64,000 nt of DNA from Rathayibacter_A sp036510655 (GCA_036510655.1 DATCDQ010000077.1:40946-104945); one strand, 5' to 3'. Shown: positions 29,822 to 40,537, numbered from the stretch's first letter. Notes: a model not told the origin generated them from the sequence alone. Numbers and translations: made by a program.

Positions 29822-31239
29822 GCACACCGGCCGCCGTACCGCCGCAGGCACGTCCCGATAACTCGGCCAGCAGTCGCTCGGCCAACAGTCGCCCCACCGG
29901 CACACGTTCTGCCGGCACTCGATCTGCCGCCACACGTTCTGCCGCCACACGTTCTGCCGCCACCGCGCTGTCGCCGACCCCGCGCGGGCAGTCGCGACGC
30001 GCGCGATTCTGGATCGTGCTCGTGGTGATTGGACTGGCCACGGCGATCGCGGCGTTCCTGCTCAGCGGCAGTGGGCGGTCTGCCGGGCCGGTGCTGGGCT
30101 CCGACAACCCGGCACCGGAGGGCGCCATGGCGGTCGCGAACGTACTCACAGGGCAGGGGGTGCACGTCGTGAAAGCCGACACGCTCGCCCAGGCGACCGC
30201 CGCCGTGCACACGGCCGCAGACAGCACGCTGCTCATCTACGATCCGGATGCCTATCTCAGCGCACAGAAATTGCACACGCTGGACAATGTGGCCGCGACG
30301 ACGGTGCTCGTGCAGCCCGGCTTCACCGCGCTGCAGACGCTCGCACCTGCGATCGCATCCGCCGGGTCGCCGAAATCAGCCTCGACGGCTCCGCGCCCGC
30401 AGTGCACGTTGCCCGCCGCACTCAAGGCCGGGCGGATCTCACCGCCGCAGACCGTCTATCGGGTGCTGAACGATGCCTATACGGGCTGCTTTCCCACCTC
30501 GCACGGTGAGTATGCGCTGGCCGGGCTCGATGACGGCGAGCACGCCCAATGGGTGATCGGCTCGACGAGTGTGTTCGACAACGAGAACGTGCTGCGCGAC
30601 GGCAACGCCGCCCTCGCCCTGAACCTGCTCGGCGCACACGGCACGCTCGTCTGGTATCTGCCGACGCTCGCGGACATCGACGTGACGGGTCCTCCCAGCC
30701 TGGGCGAGCTGACACCGGGCTGGGTCACGCCCGCCGTGTTGCTGCTGATCGCAGCCGCCATCGCCGCCGCCATCTGGCGCGGTCGCCGATTCGGCCCACT
30801 GGTGATCGAAAACCTGCCCGTCGTCGTGCGAGCCGAAGAGACCATGGAGGGTCGCGCCCGCCTCTACCAGCGCTCCTCAGCCCGCCTGCGCGCGATCGAC
30901 GCGCTGCGCGTCGGTGCGGCGGGCCGCATAGCCGCACGCTGTGGTCTCCCGCACACCGCGACGATCATCGAAATTGCGGATGCCGCTGCCTCGATTACGC
31001 GCGCAGACCCGTTCCAGGTGCGCCGCATCCTGCTGGAGGCGGTGCCGCGATCCGACGGCGAACTCACGCGGCTTTCCAACCAACTCGCGCAACTCGAGGA
31101 CGCGGTCGCCGCCGCGACCGGCGCGAGCGCGCATCCGGCATCCGACCACCGATCCGATCAGCCCAGCCCCGATCAGCCCAGTTCTGATCGACCAAGCCCT
31201 GATCGACCAAGCCCTGATCGACCAAGCACGGGAGAATGA
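29818..31239 (+). CDS. DUF4350 domain membrane protein
   Basis: 473 residues. A basic, repeated head (TRSAA units at 29900-29965) comes before a membrane helix at about 62-84 (IVLVVIGLATAIAAFLL); the DUF4350 domain follows (DNPAPEGAMAVANVLTGQGV, LLIYDPDAY), then a second membrane helix at about 303-322 and a cytoplasmic tail ending in SDRPSPDRPSPDRPS (15-bp DNA repeats near 31165-31225). In M. tuberculosis the counterpart is Rv3691, beside moxR2. The role is unknown; probably part of a membrane-bound MoxR/VWA chaperone system. Confidence 0.82.
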   Translation: MSTPAAVPPQARPDNSASSRSANSRPTGTRSAGTRSAATRSAATRSAATALSPTPRGQSRRARFWIVLVVIGLATAIAAFLLSGSGRSAGPVLGSDNPAPEGAMAVANVLTGQGVHVVKADTLAQATAAVHTAADSTLLIYDPDAYLSAQKLHTLDNVAATTVLVQPGFTALQTLAPAIASAGSPKSASTAPRPQCTLPAALKAGRISPPQTVYRVLNDAYTGCFPTSHGEYALAGLDDGEHAQWVIGSTSVFDNENVLRDGNAALALNLLGAHGTLVWYLPTLADIDVTGPPSLGELTPGWVTPAVLLLIAAAIAAAIWRGRRFGPLVIENLPVVVRAEETMEGRARLYQRSSARLRAIDALRVGAAGRIAARCGLPHTATIIEIADAAASITRADPFQVRRILLEAVPRSDGELTRLSNQLAQLEDAVAAATGASAHPASDHRSDQPSPDQPSSDRPSPDRPSPDRPSTGE

Positions 31240-31243
31240 ATCC

Positions 31244-32305
<1,062 letters not shown>

Positions 32306-32345
32306 CGGCTCGCGCAGTGCGGCGCGCGAGAGCAGCGGGCGCTCC

Positions 32346-33677
32346 GTGACCGTCAGCGGCCGCTTCGTCGCGCTGGTCTGCCTCGGCATCGTGCCCGTCG
32401 TCGCGTTCGGATCGGATGCCTGCACCTCCGCGCTCGTGCTCCTCGGCTGGTTGGTGCTGGTCTGCGCGCTCGGCGCGATCGACCTGATCGTCGCCGCGTC
32501 GCCGCGCGCGGTCGCCTTCGATCGCGACCTCCCCGCACGCGTGCGGCTGGGCGAAAGCGTGAGAAGCCGGCTCTTCGTGACGAACGTCGGTTCGCGGATG
32601 CTGCGCGCCCGCATCCGCGACGCCTGGCAGCCGTCCGCCGGGGCGCCGCCGACGCGCGTGCCCGTGCGCATTCCTCCGGGCGAACGCCGGCTGATCTCGC
32701 TCACGTTGACGCCGGTTCGTCGCGGCGAGCGTCGGGTCACGCAGGTGACCGTCCGCTCGGCTGGGCCGCTTCGCCTGTGGTCGCGACAGGCGACACTGGC
32801 CGCACCCGGGCGCATTCGGGTGCTGCCGCCGTTCCTGTCCCGCAAGCATCTGCCGTCGCGGCTCGCCCGGTTGCGTGAGCTCGATGGTCGCACGAGTGTC
32901 ATGATCCGCGGGCAGGGGACGGAGTTCGACTCGTTGCGCGAGTACGTGCGCGGCGACGACGTGCGCTCGATCGACTGGCGTGCGACGGCACGAAGCACCG
33001 ACCCGAACTCCGCTGCGGACTCGAAACTGATGGTGCGCACGTGGCGCCCCGAACGCGATCGCAGAGTCGTCATCCTGATCGACACGAGTCGCACGTCCGC
33101 GGCCCGTATCGACAACGAGCCGCGCATCGACACGGCGTTCGAGGCGGCTCTGCTGCTGGCCGCCCTCGCGTCGCGGGCCGGTGACCGCGTCGATCTGCTC
33201 GCATACGACCGTCGGGTGCGCGGCCGGGTGCAAGGCGCGACGGGGGCCGCGCTGCTGTCTCGGATGGTCGACACCATGGCCGGAATCGACCCGGAACTCA
33301 TCGAGATGGATTGGACCGCCGTGCCGTCTCTAGTGCGCGAAGTGACCAGCCATCGCGCCCTCGTCGTGCTGCTGACCGCTGCGGAGTCACCCGGCGCGAG
33401 CCTAGGGCTGCTGTCCGTTCTGCCGCAGTTGACGAAGAGACACACCGTGCTGGTCGCATCCGTCACCGATCCCGGGGTGCTGAGCGCGACATCCGAGCGA
33501 GGGGATCGAGAACAGATCTACCTCGCCGCAGCGGCAGAACGGGCACTGCTCGACGGCGCGCGCGTCGGCGCCGCCATCCAGCAGCTCGGTGCCGAGATCG
33601 TCACAGGCTCACCGAGCGACTTGCCGCCGGCCGTCGCCGACCGCTACCTCGCCCTGAAGGCCGCCGGACGGCTTTGA
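32346..33677 (+). CDS. DUF58 domain protein (VWA-like partner of MoxR)
   Basis: 443 residues. Two membrane helices at about 8-50 (FVALVCLGIVPVVAFG and LVLLGWLVLVCALGAI), then the DUF58 domain with the signature REYVRGDDVRSIDWRATAR at about 210-228 and a VWA-like fold (VVILIDTSRTSAARIDNEPR) beyond it. GTG 32346 is the first start after the MoxR stop that is in frame. DUF58 proteins are the usual MoxR partners and this pair should work together in the membrane. Confidence 0.9.
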   Translation: MTVSGRFVALVCLGIVPVVAFGSDACTSALVLLGWLVLVCALGAIDLIVAASPRAVAFDRDLPARVRLGESVRSRLFVTNVGSRMLRARIRDAWQPSAGAPPTRVPVRIPPGERRLISLTLTPVRRGERRVTQVTVRSAGPLRLWSRQATLAAPGRIRVLPPFLSRKHLPSRLARLRELDGRTSVMIRGQGTEFDSLREYVRGDDVRSIDWRATARSTDPNSAADSKLMVRTWRPERDRRVVILIDTSRTSAARIDNEPRIDTAFEAALLLAALASRAGDRVDLLAYDRRVRGRVQGATGAALLSRMVDTMAGIDPELIEMDWTAVPSLVREVTSHRALVVLLTAAESPGASLGLLSVLPQLTKRHTVLVASVTDPGVLSATSERGDREQIYLAAAAERALLDGARVGAAIQQLGAEIVTGSPSDLPPAVADRYLALKAAGRL

Positions 33678-33879
33678 TCCCGCCGCCGGTGATGGCCGAC
33701 CGCGCGGTTGCCGCCTGTGCTTTCACGCTGATCTCGCCGTGAATGCGACGGCGCTTCAGCGTGTCGTATTGCGACATACGCAGCGATTACGCGCCCGCAG
33801 AGGGTCACATCCAATAGCGTCGTTGTCATACCGCATCTCCGCGGCGCACTCGCTTCGCGCATCTACGAAAGAAGAGGTC

Positions 33880-34641
33880 ATGGCTGACGCATCCACTGCT
33901 GCTGCCCCCACACTCACTCCTACATTCGGTTCTCGATTGGCGGCCGAAGCCGTCGGAACCTTCATTCTGGTCTTCGGCGTCGTCGGAACCGTGCTGTTCG
34001 CGGCCGGATTCAACAAGGGCGTCGGCGGTCTGAACGTCGGGTTCGTCGGCGTGTCTTTCGCGCTGGGCCTCACCGTCGTCGTCGGCGCGTACGGCCTCGG
34101 CCACATTTCGGGCGCGCACTTCAACCCGGCCGTGACGATCGGGCTCGCCGTCGCGGGACGCTTCGCCTGGAAGGATGTCGGCGGCTACATCGTCGCTCAG
34201 ATCGTCGGCGGTATCATCGCGTCGAGTCTGCTGTTGGCGATCCTCGCCGGCGGTAAAGACCTCAACCTGACGCAGCAGTTCGCCGGTGCGTCGACCGGTT
34301 TCGACAACATCTCCCCCGGGCACTACAGCCTCATCGCCGTGCTCCTGATCGAGATCATCACGACCGCGGTCTTCCTCTGGGTGATCATCGGTGTGACCAG
34401 CGCTGGTGCCCCGAAGGGATTCGCACCGCTCGCCATCGGCCTCACCCTGACGCTGCTCGCACTGATCGCGATCCCCGTGTCGAACGGGTCGTTCAACCCG
34501 GCACGTGCAATCGCTACGGCGATCTACGGCGGTTCGGATGCGTTCGCCCAGGTCTGGGCGACCGTCGTCGCGCCGATCGTCGGTGCGATCATCGCCGGTG
34601 CAACCTTCAAGGGCCTGTTCGAAGGCACCGAGAAGTCCTAA
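33880..34641 (+). CDS. aqpZ: Aquaporin (AqpZ-like MIP channel)
   Basis: Water or small-solute channel of the MIP family: six membrane helices in 253 residues and both NPA boxes (SGAHFNPAVT near 86 and NGSFNPARA near 205). GAAGAGG precedes the ATG by 4 nt. Length is slightly above AqpZ because of a 20-residue Ala/Thr-rich start. It sits between the DUF58 gene and the SpoIIM/RDD pair, which would be adjacent in the mycobacterial cluster; the interval upstream (33678-33879) carries TGTCG-TATTG-CGACA (about 33757-33771). Water versus glycerol selectivity cannot be settled from sequence alone here. Confidence 0.93.
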   Translation: MADASTAAAPTLTPTFGSRLAAEAVGTFILVFGVVGTVLFAAGFNKGVGGLNVGFVGVSFALGLTVVVGAYGLGHISGAHFNPAVTIGLAVAGRFAWKDVGGYIVAQIVGGIIASSLLLAILAGGKDLNLTQQFAGASTGFDNISPGHYSLIAVLLIEIITTAVFLWVIIGVTSAGAPKGFAPLAIGLTLTLLALIAIPVSNGSFNPARAIATAIYGGSDAFAQVWATVVAPIVGAIIAGATFKGLFEGTEKS

Positions 34642-34702
34642 CCGCGCGGCGCGGCGCCCGTCCCCGACCGCCGCCTGCACCGTTGAACAACCTCGCGCGA
34701 AA

Positions 34703-34782
34703 CAAAAAGACGGAGATTCTGGGCGACACGCCGAGTGGCGGCATCCGCTACCGGCATGCTCGCTAGAATCTCCGTCCTTTTG
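34703..34782. repeat. 80-bp palindromic element, copy B (aqpZ / spoIIM)
   Basis: CAAAAAGACGGAGATTCT to AGAATCTCCGTCCTTTTG, exactly 80 bp; the outer 18 bases of the arms pair with a single change. Bases 21-30 GCGACACGCC match copy A. It lies 61 nt after the aqpZ stop, in a convergent gap. Confidence 0.9.
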
Positions 34783-34857
34783 TGCGGCCTACCTACCTAC
34801 CCGACCGACCCGCCTGCCCGCGATGCAGAATCAGCCTCTCACCACCTCGTTCTTGCG

Positions 34858-34926
34858 CCGAGTGCGTCCATATGGCCATTCCGGGCGCCCAAACCGCCCT
34901 CAACGCGACCACTTGGACGCACTCGG
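34858..34926. repeat. Hairpin with 13-bp perfect arms
   Basis: CCGAGTGCGTCCA (34858-34870) and its exact reverse complement (34914-34926) enclose 43 bases, part of which can extend the stem imperfectly. It lies 87 nt past the spoIIM stop, so it may act as that gene's transcription stop. It is unrelated in sequence to the 80-bp family. Confidence 0.7.
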
Positions 34927-35012
34927 CTGCTGATCGACCCAAAAGCTGGCCGCACTTTGACCACGCGAGGGTACGCGCTGCGGCACCCGGCAACGATACG
35001 GCAGACGCGACG

Positions 35013-36008
35013 TCAGCCGGCGACGATGCGGCGGGCGCCGGCCTCGAACTCGCCGAGGTCGCCGGTCTCCCCCGCGCGCGACGCCCGGCCGCCGACGAAC
35101 AGCATGTAAAACAAGAACGCTGCAAGCGCCAGTGCGCCGATCCCGATCTTGATCGGCCACGGCAACGATGACGGTGTGACAAAGCCTTCGATGATTCCGG
35201 AGACGAACAGGGTGACCACCAGCCCGATCGCCACGGTGAACAGGGCCCGTCCGTCCTCGGCGAGGGCCTGCCCGCGCGTTCGTGCGCCCGGCGCAATCCA
35301 CGCCCAGAAGATGCGGATGCCCGCAGCCGCAGCCACGAAGATCGAGGTGAGTTCGAGCATCCCGTGGGGTGCGATGTACTGGAAGAACACGTCACCCTTG
35401 TCGTAGGCGAACATGACGGCGCCGGTCACACCGACGTTCTCGGCGTTCTGCAGCACCACGACGGGCACATAGACGCCGAGGATGCCGAAGGCGATGCACT
35501 GCGCGGCGATCCAAGCATTGTTCGTCCAGACCTGGCCTGCGAACGAGGCCGCAGGATTTGCGGAGTAGTAGTCGACGAATTGGTGGTTGACGAGTTGCTT
35601 GAGTTGGGCATCCGAACCGAAATTCGCCAGAACGCTCGGATTGCTCAGCACCCACCAGGCGTAGAGCCCTGCGATGATCGCGGTGGCGACCGCGATGGCC
35701 AGGGTGAGCCAGCGCAGCCGATACAGTGCGGCGGGCAGCTGCTGTAGGAAGAACCGAGGCAGCTGCGCCAGCACGTTGCTGCGCGTGCCGGTGAACCGCT
35801 GCCGCGCCTGCGAGAGGGCGATCGATAACCGGTCGCCCTGCAACGTCGACCCCGCCGAGGTCTTCAGCGTGGACAGTTGCGTCGCCCCGGACTGGTAACG
35901 GTCGATCAGCTCGTCCGCCGCCACGCCGGAATACGACCGCTGCCGCGCGAGCGCATCCAGCCGATCCCAGTCATCACGGTGCGCGGCCGTGTACGCGTCG
36001 ACATCCAT
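35013..36008 (-). CDS. Stage II sporulation protein M (SpoIIM)-family membrane protein
   Basis: 331 residues of the SpoIIM-like family, present in non-sporulating actinobacteria (Rv3694c in M. tuberculosis) beside RDD and MoxR genes. A helical N-terminal domain (MDVDAYTAAHRDDWDRLDAL, residues 1-100) precedes six membrane segments (from about 110: LRWLTLAIAVATAIIAGLYA) with AYDKGDVFFQYIAPHGMLEL, the most conserved part of the family. TATCAT lies 8 nt ahead of the ATG. The divergent RDD gene starts only 9-20 bp away. Confidence 0.87.
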   Translation of the reverse strand: MDVDAYTAAHRDDWDRLDALARQRSYSGVAADELIDRYQSGATQLSTLKTSAGSTLQGDRLSIALSQARQRFTGTRSNVLAQLPRFFLQQLPAALYRLRWLTLAIAVATAIIAGLYAWWVLSNPSVLANFGSDAQLKQLVNHQFVDYYSANPAASFAGQVWTNNAWIAAQCIAFGILGVYVPVVVLQNAENVGVTGAVMFAYDKGDVFFQYIAPHGMLELTSIFVAAAAGIRIFWAWIAPGARTRGQALAEDGRALFTVAIGLVVTLFVSGIIEGFVTPSSLPWPIKIGIGALALAAFLFYMLFVGGRASRAGETGDLGEFEAGARRIVAG

Positions 36009-36025
36009 CTGCTTAGATGATAGCC
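36009..36025. promoter_or_regulatory. Overlapping divergent leaderless promoters (spoIIM / RDD)
   Basis: Minus strand: TATCAT (36022-36017) is 8 nt before the SpoIIM ATG at 36008. Plus strand: TTAGAT (36013-36018) is 7 nt before the RDD ATG at 36026. The two -10 boxes overlap, so both polymerases cannot bind at once. The -35 boxes must lie in the coding part of the opposite gene. Confidence 0.5.
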
Positions 36026-36898
36026 ATGATGGCCCGAAGCTCCAGCGCGGCAGCGCCGTGGGGTGTTGCCGCGGCCGTCGACGACAATGCCGACGCCGAA
36101 CTGATGACCGGCGAGGCCGTCGCCTTGGACGTGCGCCCGACCAGTTTCGCGTTGCGCGGGGCCGGTGCAGCAATCGACTGGATCGTGTATGTCGGCTTGT
36201 TCATCGGTTTGCTGATGCTGATCCAACTGATGGCGGGCTCGTCCGGCGATGAGGCGCTGACCAGCACACTGGTGATCGCCAGCCTCGTGATTTCGATCGT
36301 GATCGCGCCGATGAGCGTTGAAATCCTCACGCACGGCCGATCGCCCGGCAAGTTCGCGGTCGGGGCGCGCATCGTGCGTGATGACGGCGGCGGCGCACAA
36401 ACCCGGCACGCGTTCGTGCGCGCGCTGTCCGGGGTGCTCGAACTGTACCTGACGTTCGGCGGCATCGCGGCCCTGGTTGCGCTGCTCAGCCCGCGCTCGA
36501 AGCGCCTCGGCGACCTGCTCGCGGGTACCTACAGCCAGTACGAGCGTGTTCCGCGCGTGGTGCAAGCCGTCTATGGTGTCCCGTCGTCGCTGGCCGACTG
36601 GGCACGCACAGCGGATGTCGCCAAGTTGCCCGATCGACTCTCCCGCCGGATCGCCGCCTTCCTTCACCAGGCCGGGGCGATGACCCCGACCGCCCGGATC
36701 GGGATCGCTGTCGAGCTCACGCAGGAAGCCGCGGCGTTCGTGTCGCCGCTGCCTGCGACCTCGCCGGAGCTCTTCCTCGCCGCCGTCAGCGCCGTACGTC
36801 GCGATCGCGACTTCAACGCGCTCACACTCGAGCGACGCAGACTCGAGGGCGTTACCGCTGTGCTGACGGGCTTGCCGCACGCGTTCCCCGACCGCTGA
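36026..36898 (+). CDS. RDD family membrane protein
   Basis: RDD proteins are small multi-pass membrane proteins with the Arg-Asp-Asp triplet region; function is mostly unknown, sodium/proton exchange has been reported for one group. This one has about 290 residues: RDD start RPTSFALRGAGAAIDWIVYV (about 40-60), membrane helices at about 55-75, 85-105 and 140-160, and HGRSPGKFAVGARIVRDDGG. A soluble C-terminal part (about 175-290) is of unknown fold. ATG 36026 or 36029 fits a leaderless start; ATG 36017 would also be possible. Paired with SpoIIM as Rv3695 is with Rv3694c. Confidence 0.85.
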   Translation: MMARSSSAAAPWGVAAAVDDNADAELMTGEAVALDVRPTSFALRGAGAAIDWIVYVGLFIGLLMLIQLMAGSSGDEALTSTLVIASLVISIVIAPMSVEILTHGRSPGKFAVGARIVRDDGGGAQTRHAFVRALSGVLELYLTFGGIAALVALLSPRSKRLGDLLAGTYSQYERVPRVVQAVYGVPSSLADWARTADVAKLPDRLSRRIAAFLHQAGAMTPTARIGIAVELTQEAAAFVSPLPATSPELFLAAVSAVRRDRDFNALTLERRRLEGVTAVLTGLPHAFPDR

Positions 36899-36952
36899 CC
36901 AGGCCCGGCGCATCCGCTGCTGTCAGTGGTGCGCCGCCCGTGCGTGGGTTCA

Positions 36953-37032
36953 CAAAACGACGGACTTATTTGCGACATGCCACGCTACCGACGCATCCGC
37001 CGTGCGCGTCGCGCAATATGTCCGTCGTTTTG
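36953..37032. repeat. 80-bp palindromic element, copy C (RDD / sahH)
   Basis: CAAAACGACGGACTTATT to AATATGTCCGTCGTTTTG, exactly 80 bp, terminal 13 bp perfectly inverted. It lies between two converging genes, 54 nt after the RDD stop and 55 nt before the sahH stop. Confidence 0.92.
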
Positions 37033-37087
37033 GTTCGGCACCACCGCCGCACCCGCGCAGCGAGCCAGCGCGTGGCCGACCCGTCAG

Positions 37088-38599
<1,512 letters not shown>

Positions 38600-38692
38600 T
38601 TCCCCATTCTCGCAGGCTCGCCCTCTGGTAAACGACGGGCTTCAGGATGCTGCGGGCACCGGGACATGACAAGCCTCGGGATCCGGCCTCAC

Positions 38693-38698
38693 TAGAGT
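38693..38698 (+). promoter_or_regulatory. Candidate -10 box of the DMT transporter gene (leaderless)
   Basis: TAGAGT lies 6 nt before the GTG at 38705, and no ribosome-binding site is present, which suits a leaderless transcript. Confidence 0.4.
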
Positions 38699-38704
38699 GG
38701 TCAC

Positions 38705-39598
38705 GTGGTATTGAGCAGTGTCATCGCCCTGCTCTCGGCCACGCTTTACGGTGTATCGGACTTCTTCGGCGGAGTTGCCTCGCTTCGGCTGCGGGTGCTG
38801 CCGACCACCACAACCATCTACCTGTGCGCCGCGCTGGTACTCGCGATTGCGCTTCCCTTCACCGCCGCGACGTGGTCGGTCGCCGCCGTGCTCTGGGGTT
38901 CGGCCGCCGGCGTGTTCGCAACCGTCGGCTTTCTTACGTTCTACGCAGCAATGGCTGCGGGGCCGATCAGCCTCGTTTCCCCGCTCATCGCGGTTCTCGA
39001 ATCTGTCGTACCGGTGGGCGTGGCCGTGACGCTCGGCGAAGTGCTCACGCCGTCCGGCTGGCTCGGCATCGCGCTCGCCGTGCTCAGCGGCATCCTCATC
39101 TCGGTGCAGCGCACGAAAAGTCACTCACATGTGACCGTCCGCACCGTTGTGCTCTCGTCGATCGCAGGACTCACATTGGGTCTCGCCATCGTCGCTCTCG
39201 ACCGTGCCCCTCATTCTTCCCGGCTGGTTCCCGGACTTCTTGAGATCGCCGTCGGCATCGTGCTCCTCGCAGCGCTCAGCCTGGCGGTTCGCGGCAGCGA
39301 GCGAACACGGACGTTCGTGTCCGTCCTGGATCACCACGACAACACTGCCGGCCTGCCCTCACGCGGCCGCGCCATGCTTTTGGCTGTCCTCGGCGGCCTA
39401 CTCCTCGGTGGCGCGAACGCGGGCCTGATCTTCGCCTTGCAGTCGGGTAGCCTCGCGATCGTCGCCGTTCTGGTCGGCCTCTACCCGCTCCCGACGATCC
39501 TGGTGGCGCGCCTTGTCATCAAGGAACGGATGACCCGAACCCAGCTCATCGGCATCGCCCTGGCCGTTATCGCGTCGGCCTTGCTCGCACTGAACTGA
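38705..39598 (+). CDS. EamA/DMT-family transporter
   Basis: 297 residues with ten predicted membrane helices in two EamA halves (FLTFYAAMAAGPISLVSPLI in the first; ALQSGSLAIVAVLVGLYPLP in the second), as in drug/metabolite exporters. The central loop includes a His/Asp-rich stretch (SVLDHHDNTAGLP). It is divergent from ahcY (105 bp apart) and converges with the DUF3499 gene. The substrate is unknown. Confidence 0.85.
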   Translation: MVLSSVIALLSATLYGVSDFFGGVASLRLRVLPTTTTIYLCAALVLAIALPFTAATWSVAAVLWGSAAGVFATVGFLTFYAAMAAGPISLVSPLIAVLESVVPVGVAVTLGEVLTPSGWLGIALAVLSGILISVQRTKSHSHVTVRTVVLSSIAGLTLGLAIVALDRAPHSSRLVPGLLEIAVGIVLLAALSLAVRGSERTRTFVSVLDHHDNTAGLPSRGRAMLLAVLGGLLLGGANAGLIFALQSGSLAIVAVLVGLYPLPTILVARLVIKERMTRTQLIGIALAVIASALLALN

Positions 39599-39623
39599 GT
39601 CCGCAATGAGCTGACTGCCACGC

Positions 39624-39845
39624 TCAGGCTTCAAAGCCCAACTCGCCGAACACCGCATGCCGGATGATCTGCCAGCCTTTCGGTGCCGACAGTCGCTCGG
39701 CGTGGGTCGCACACAGATCGTAGCCGTGTGGCTCTGGCGCGATGCTGAGTGGGCCGAGCACTGCCATCGAGTCCTCGTACACATAGGTGAAGGTGGCCAC
39801 GGCATCTTGTGCACAGGCCACACGCGAACATATTCGTCTCGGCAT
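39624..39845 (-). CDS. DUF3499 family protein
   Basis: 73-residue protein found next to the metallopeptidase-like gene in most actinobacteria (Rv3258c/Rv3259). Cys6 and Cys11 near the start (RICSRVACAQ) and Cys46 and His49 in DLCATHAERL probably hold a zinc ion. ATG 39845 gives the conserved MPRRICSRVAC start; GATAGT lies 10 nt upstream. Function is unknown. Confidence 0.88.
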   Translation of the reverse strand: MPRRICSRVACAQDAVATFTYVYEDSMAVLGPLSIAPEPHGYDLCATHAERLSAPKGWQIIRHAVFGELGFEA

Positions 39846-39876
39846 CGCCGTCCAGACTATCGCCCGCCACCGGTCG

Positions 39877-39882
39877 TAGGAT
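39877..39882 (+). promoter_or_regulatory. Candidate -10 box of the metallopeptidase-like gene (leaderless)
   Basis: TAGGAT lies 6 nt before the ATG at 39889. The opposite gene starts at 39845, so the two promoters share 43 bp. Confidence 0.45.
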
Positions 39883-39888
39883 TGCGAC

Positions 39889-40335
39889 ATGCCTCGTTCC
39901 CGTGCTGCTCATGTCGAGACGCCCGTCCCTCCGACAATTGCGCGCAATCGGCATGGGCGTGGTGCGCGTGGTCCGATCACCGGCCCGCACTTGCCGATGC
40001 TGCACAACCGGATCGACTTCTTCGACATGACGGTCGCGTCAACCGCCGACTACCTGAAGGGCTTGTGGCCACGCGAACTCGAGGACGTGCGCTTCGAGGT
40101 CGCTGCGGCGCCGGCCACAGCACTCGGCGACGACGAGGTCGAACGCTGGCGGGTCGACCCGGCCGCACGTACTGTGCTGTTGTTCCGGGTGCCGATCCAG
40201 CGGTTGAGCAAACTCCATCGCAATGACGAGTTCCACCGCCGACTGTTAGTTGAGAGTTGCGTGTTCCGCGCCGTCGCTGAGCTCCTCGGCAAGGACCCCT
40301 GGGACCTGGCTCCCGAGCGTTTCCGACACTACTAA
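39889..40335 (+). CDS. Metallopeptidase (zincin-1)-family protein without a complete HExxH site
   Basis: 148 residues related to the small zincin family (Rv3259 in M. tuberculosis). The region that should hold HExxH reads LLVESCVFRAVAELL, keeping Glu but not the His residues, so zinc hydrolase activity is unlikely. Other conserved parts are seen: FDMTVASTADYLKGLW and RTVLLFRVPIQRLSK. Its divergent pairing with DUF3499 is the general actinobacterial arrangement. The role is unknown. Confidence 0.82.
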   Translation: MPRSRAAHVETPVPPTIARNRHGRGARGPITGPHLPMLHNRIDFFDMTVASTADYLKGLWPRELEDVRFEVAAAPATALGDDEVERWRVDPAARTVLLFRVPIQRLSKLHRNDEFHRRLLVESCVFRAVAELLGKDPWDLAPERFRHY

Positions 40336-40360
40336 CCCGTTCGTCGAGTGGCGAGCCTAT

Positions 40361-40407
40361 CCGTCGTTGGTCGAGTAGACGAGCGCCAGCGAGCGTATCG
40401 AGGCCTC
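40361..40407 (+). repeat. GGTCGAGTAG...TATCGAGGCC intergenic repeat
   Basis: TCCGTCGTTGGTCGAGTAGA to GCGAGCGTATCGAGGCC, 47 bp. The start and end match the segment at 21696-21818 while the centre is much shorter. It lies between converging genes (40335 and 40538). Confidence 0.6.
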
Positions 40408-40449
40408 CACAAGACGGCCTTCGAAACCGCGCGCCAGGCTCCCTGCGGC

Positions 40450-40509
40450 GTTTGTGGTGCGCAAGATGTCGGATTGCCCGCCCCATTCAGCACTTCGTGC
40501 ACCACAAAC
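40450..40509. repeat. Hairpin with GTTTGTGGTGC / GCACCACAAAC arms
   Basis: An 11-bp perfect inverted repeat at the ends of a 60-bp segment, with further imperfect pairing inwards. It lies 29 bp past the stop of the DUF5719 gene and could stop that transcript. It is a different sequence family from the 80-bp palindromes. Confidence 0.7.
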
Positions 40510-40537
40510 GTGGGATCTGGTCGGCGGCGACACCTCG

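Larger units (their letters stand above)
34642..35012. other. 371-bp convergent intergenic region with two hairpins, no gene seen
   Basis: Between aqpZ and the spoIIM-like gene. It holds the 80-bp palindrome copy B (34703-34782) and a second, unrelated hairpin (34858-34926). A CCTACCTACC microrepeat lies at about 34788. The frames open here have no recognisable family and cross both hairpins, so no protein is called. Confidence 0.75.

Noticed and set aside
38600..38704. SAH riboswitch in front of ahcY
   Set aside because: The short leader lacks the conserved core and pairing of known SAH riboswitches.
38628..38707. Possible eighth 80-bp palindrome starting at TAAACGACGGG before the DMT gene
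   Set aside because: Only the left end is similar; 80 bp further the sequence CACGTG is not the expected right arm, so it is a chance half-match.
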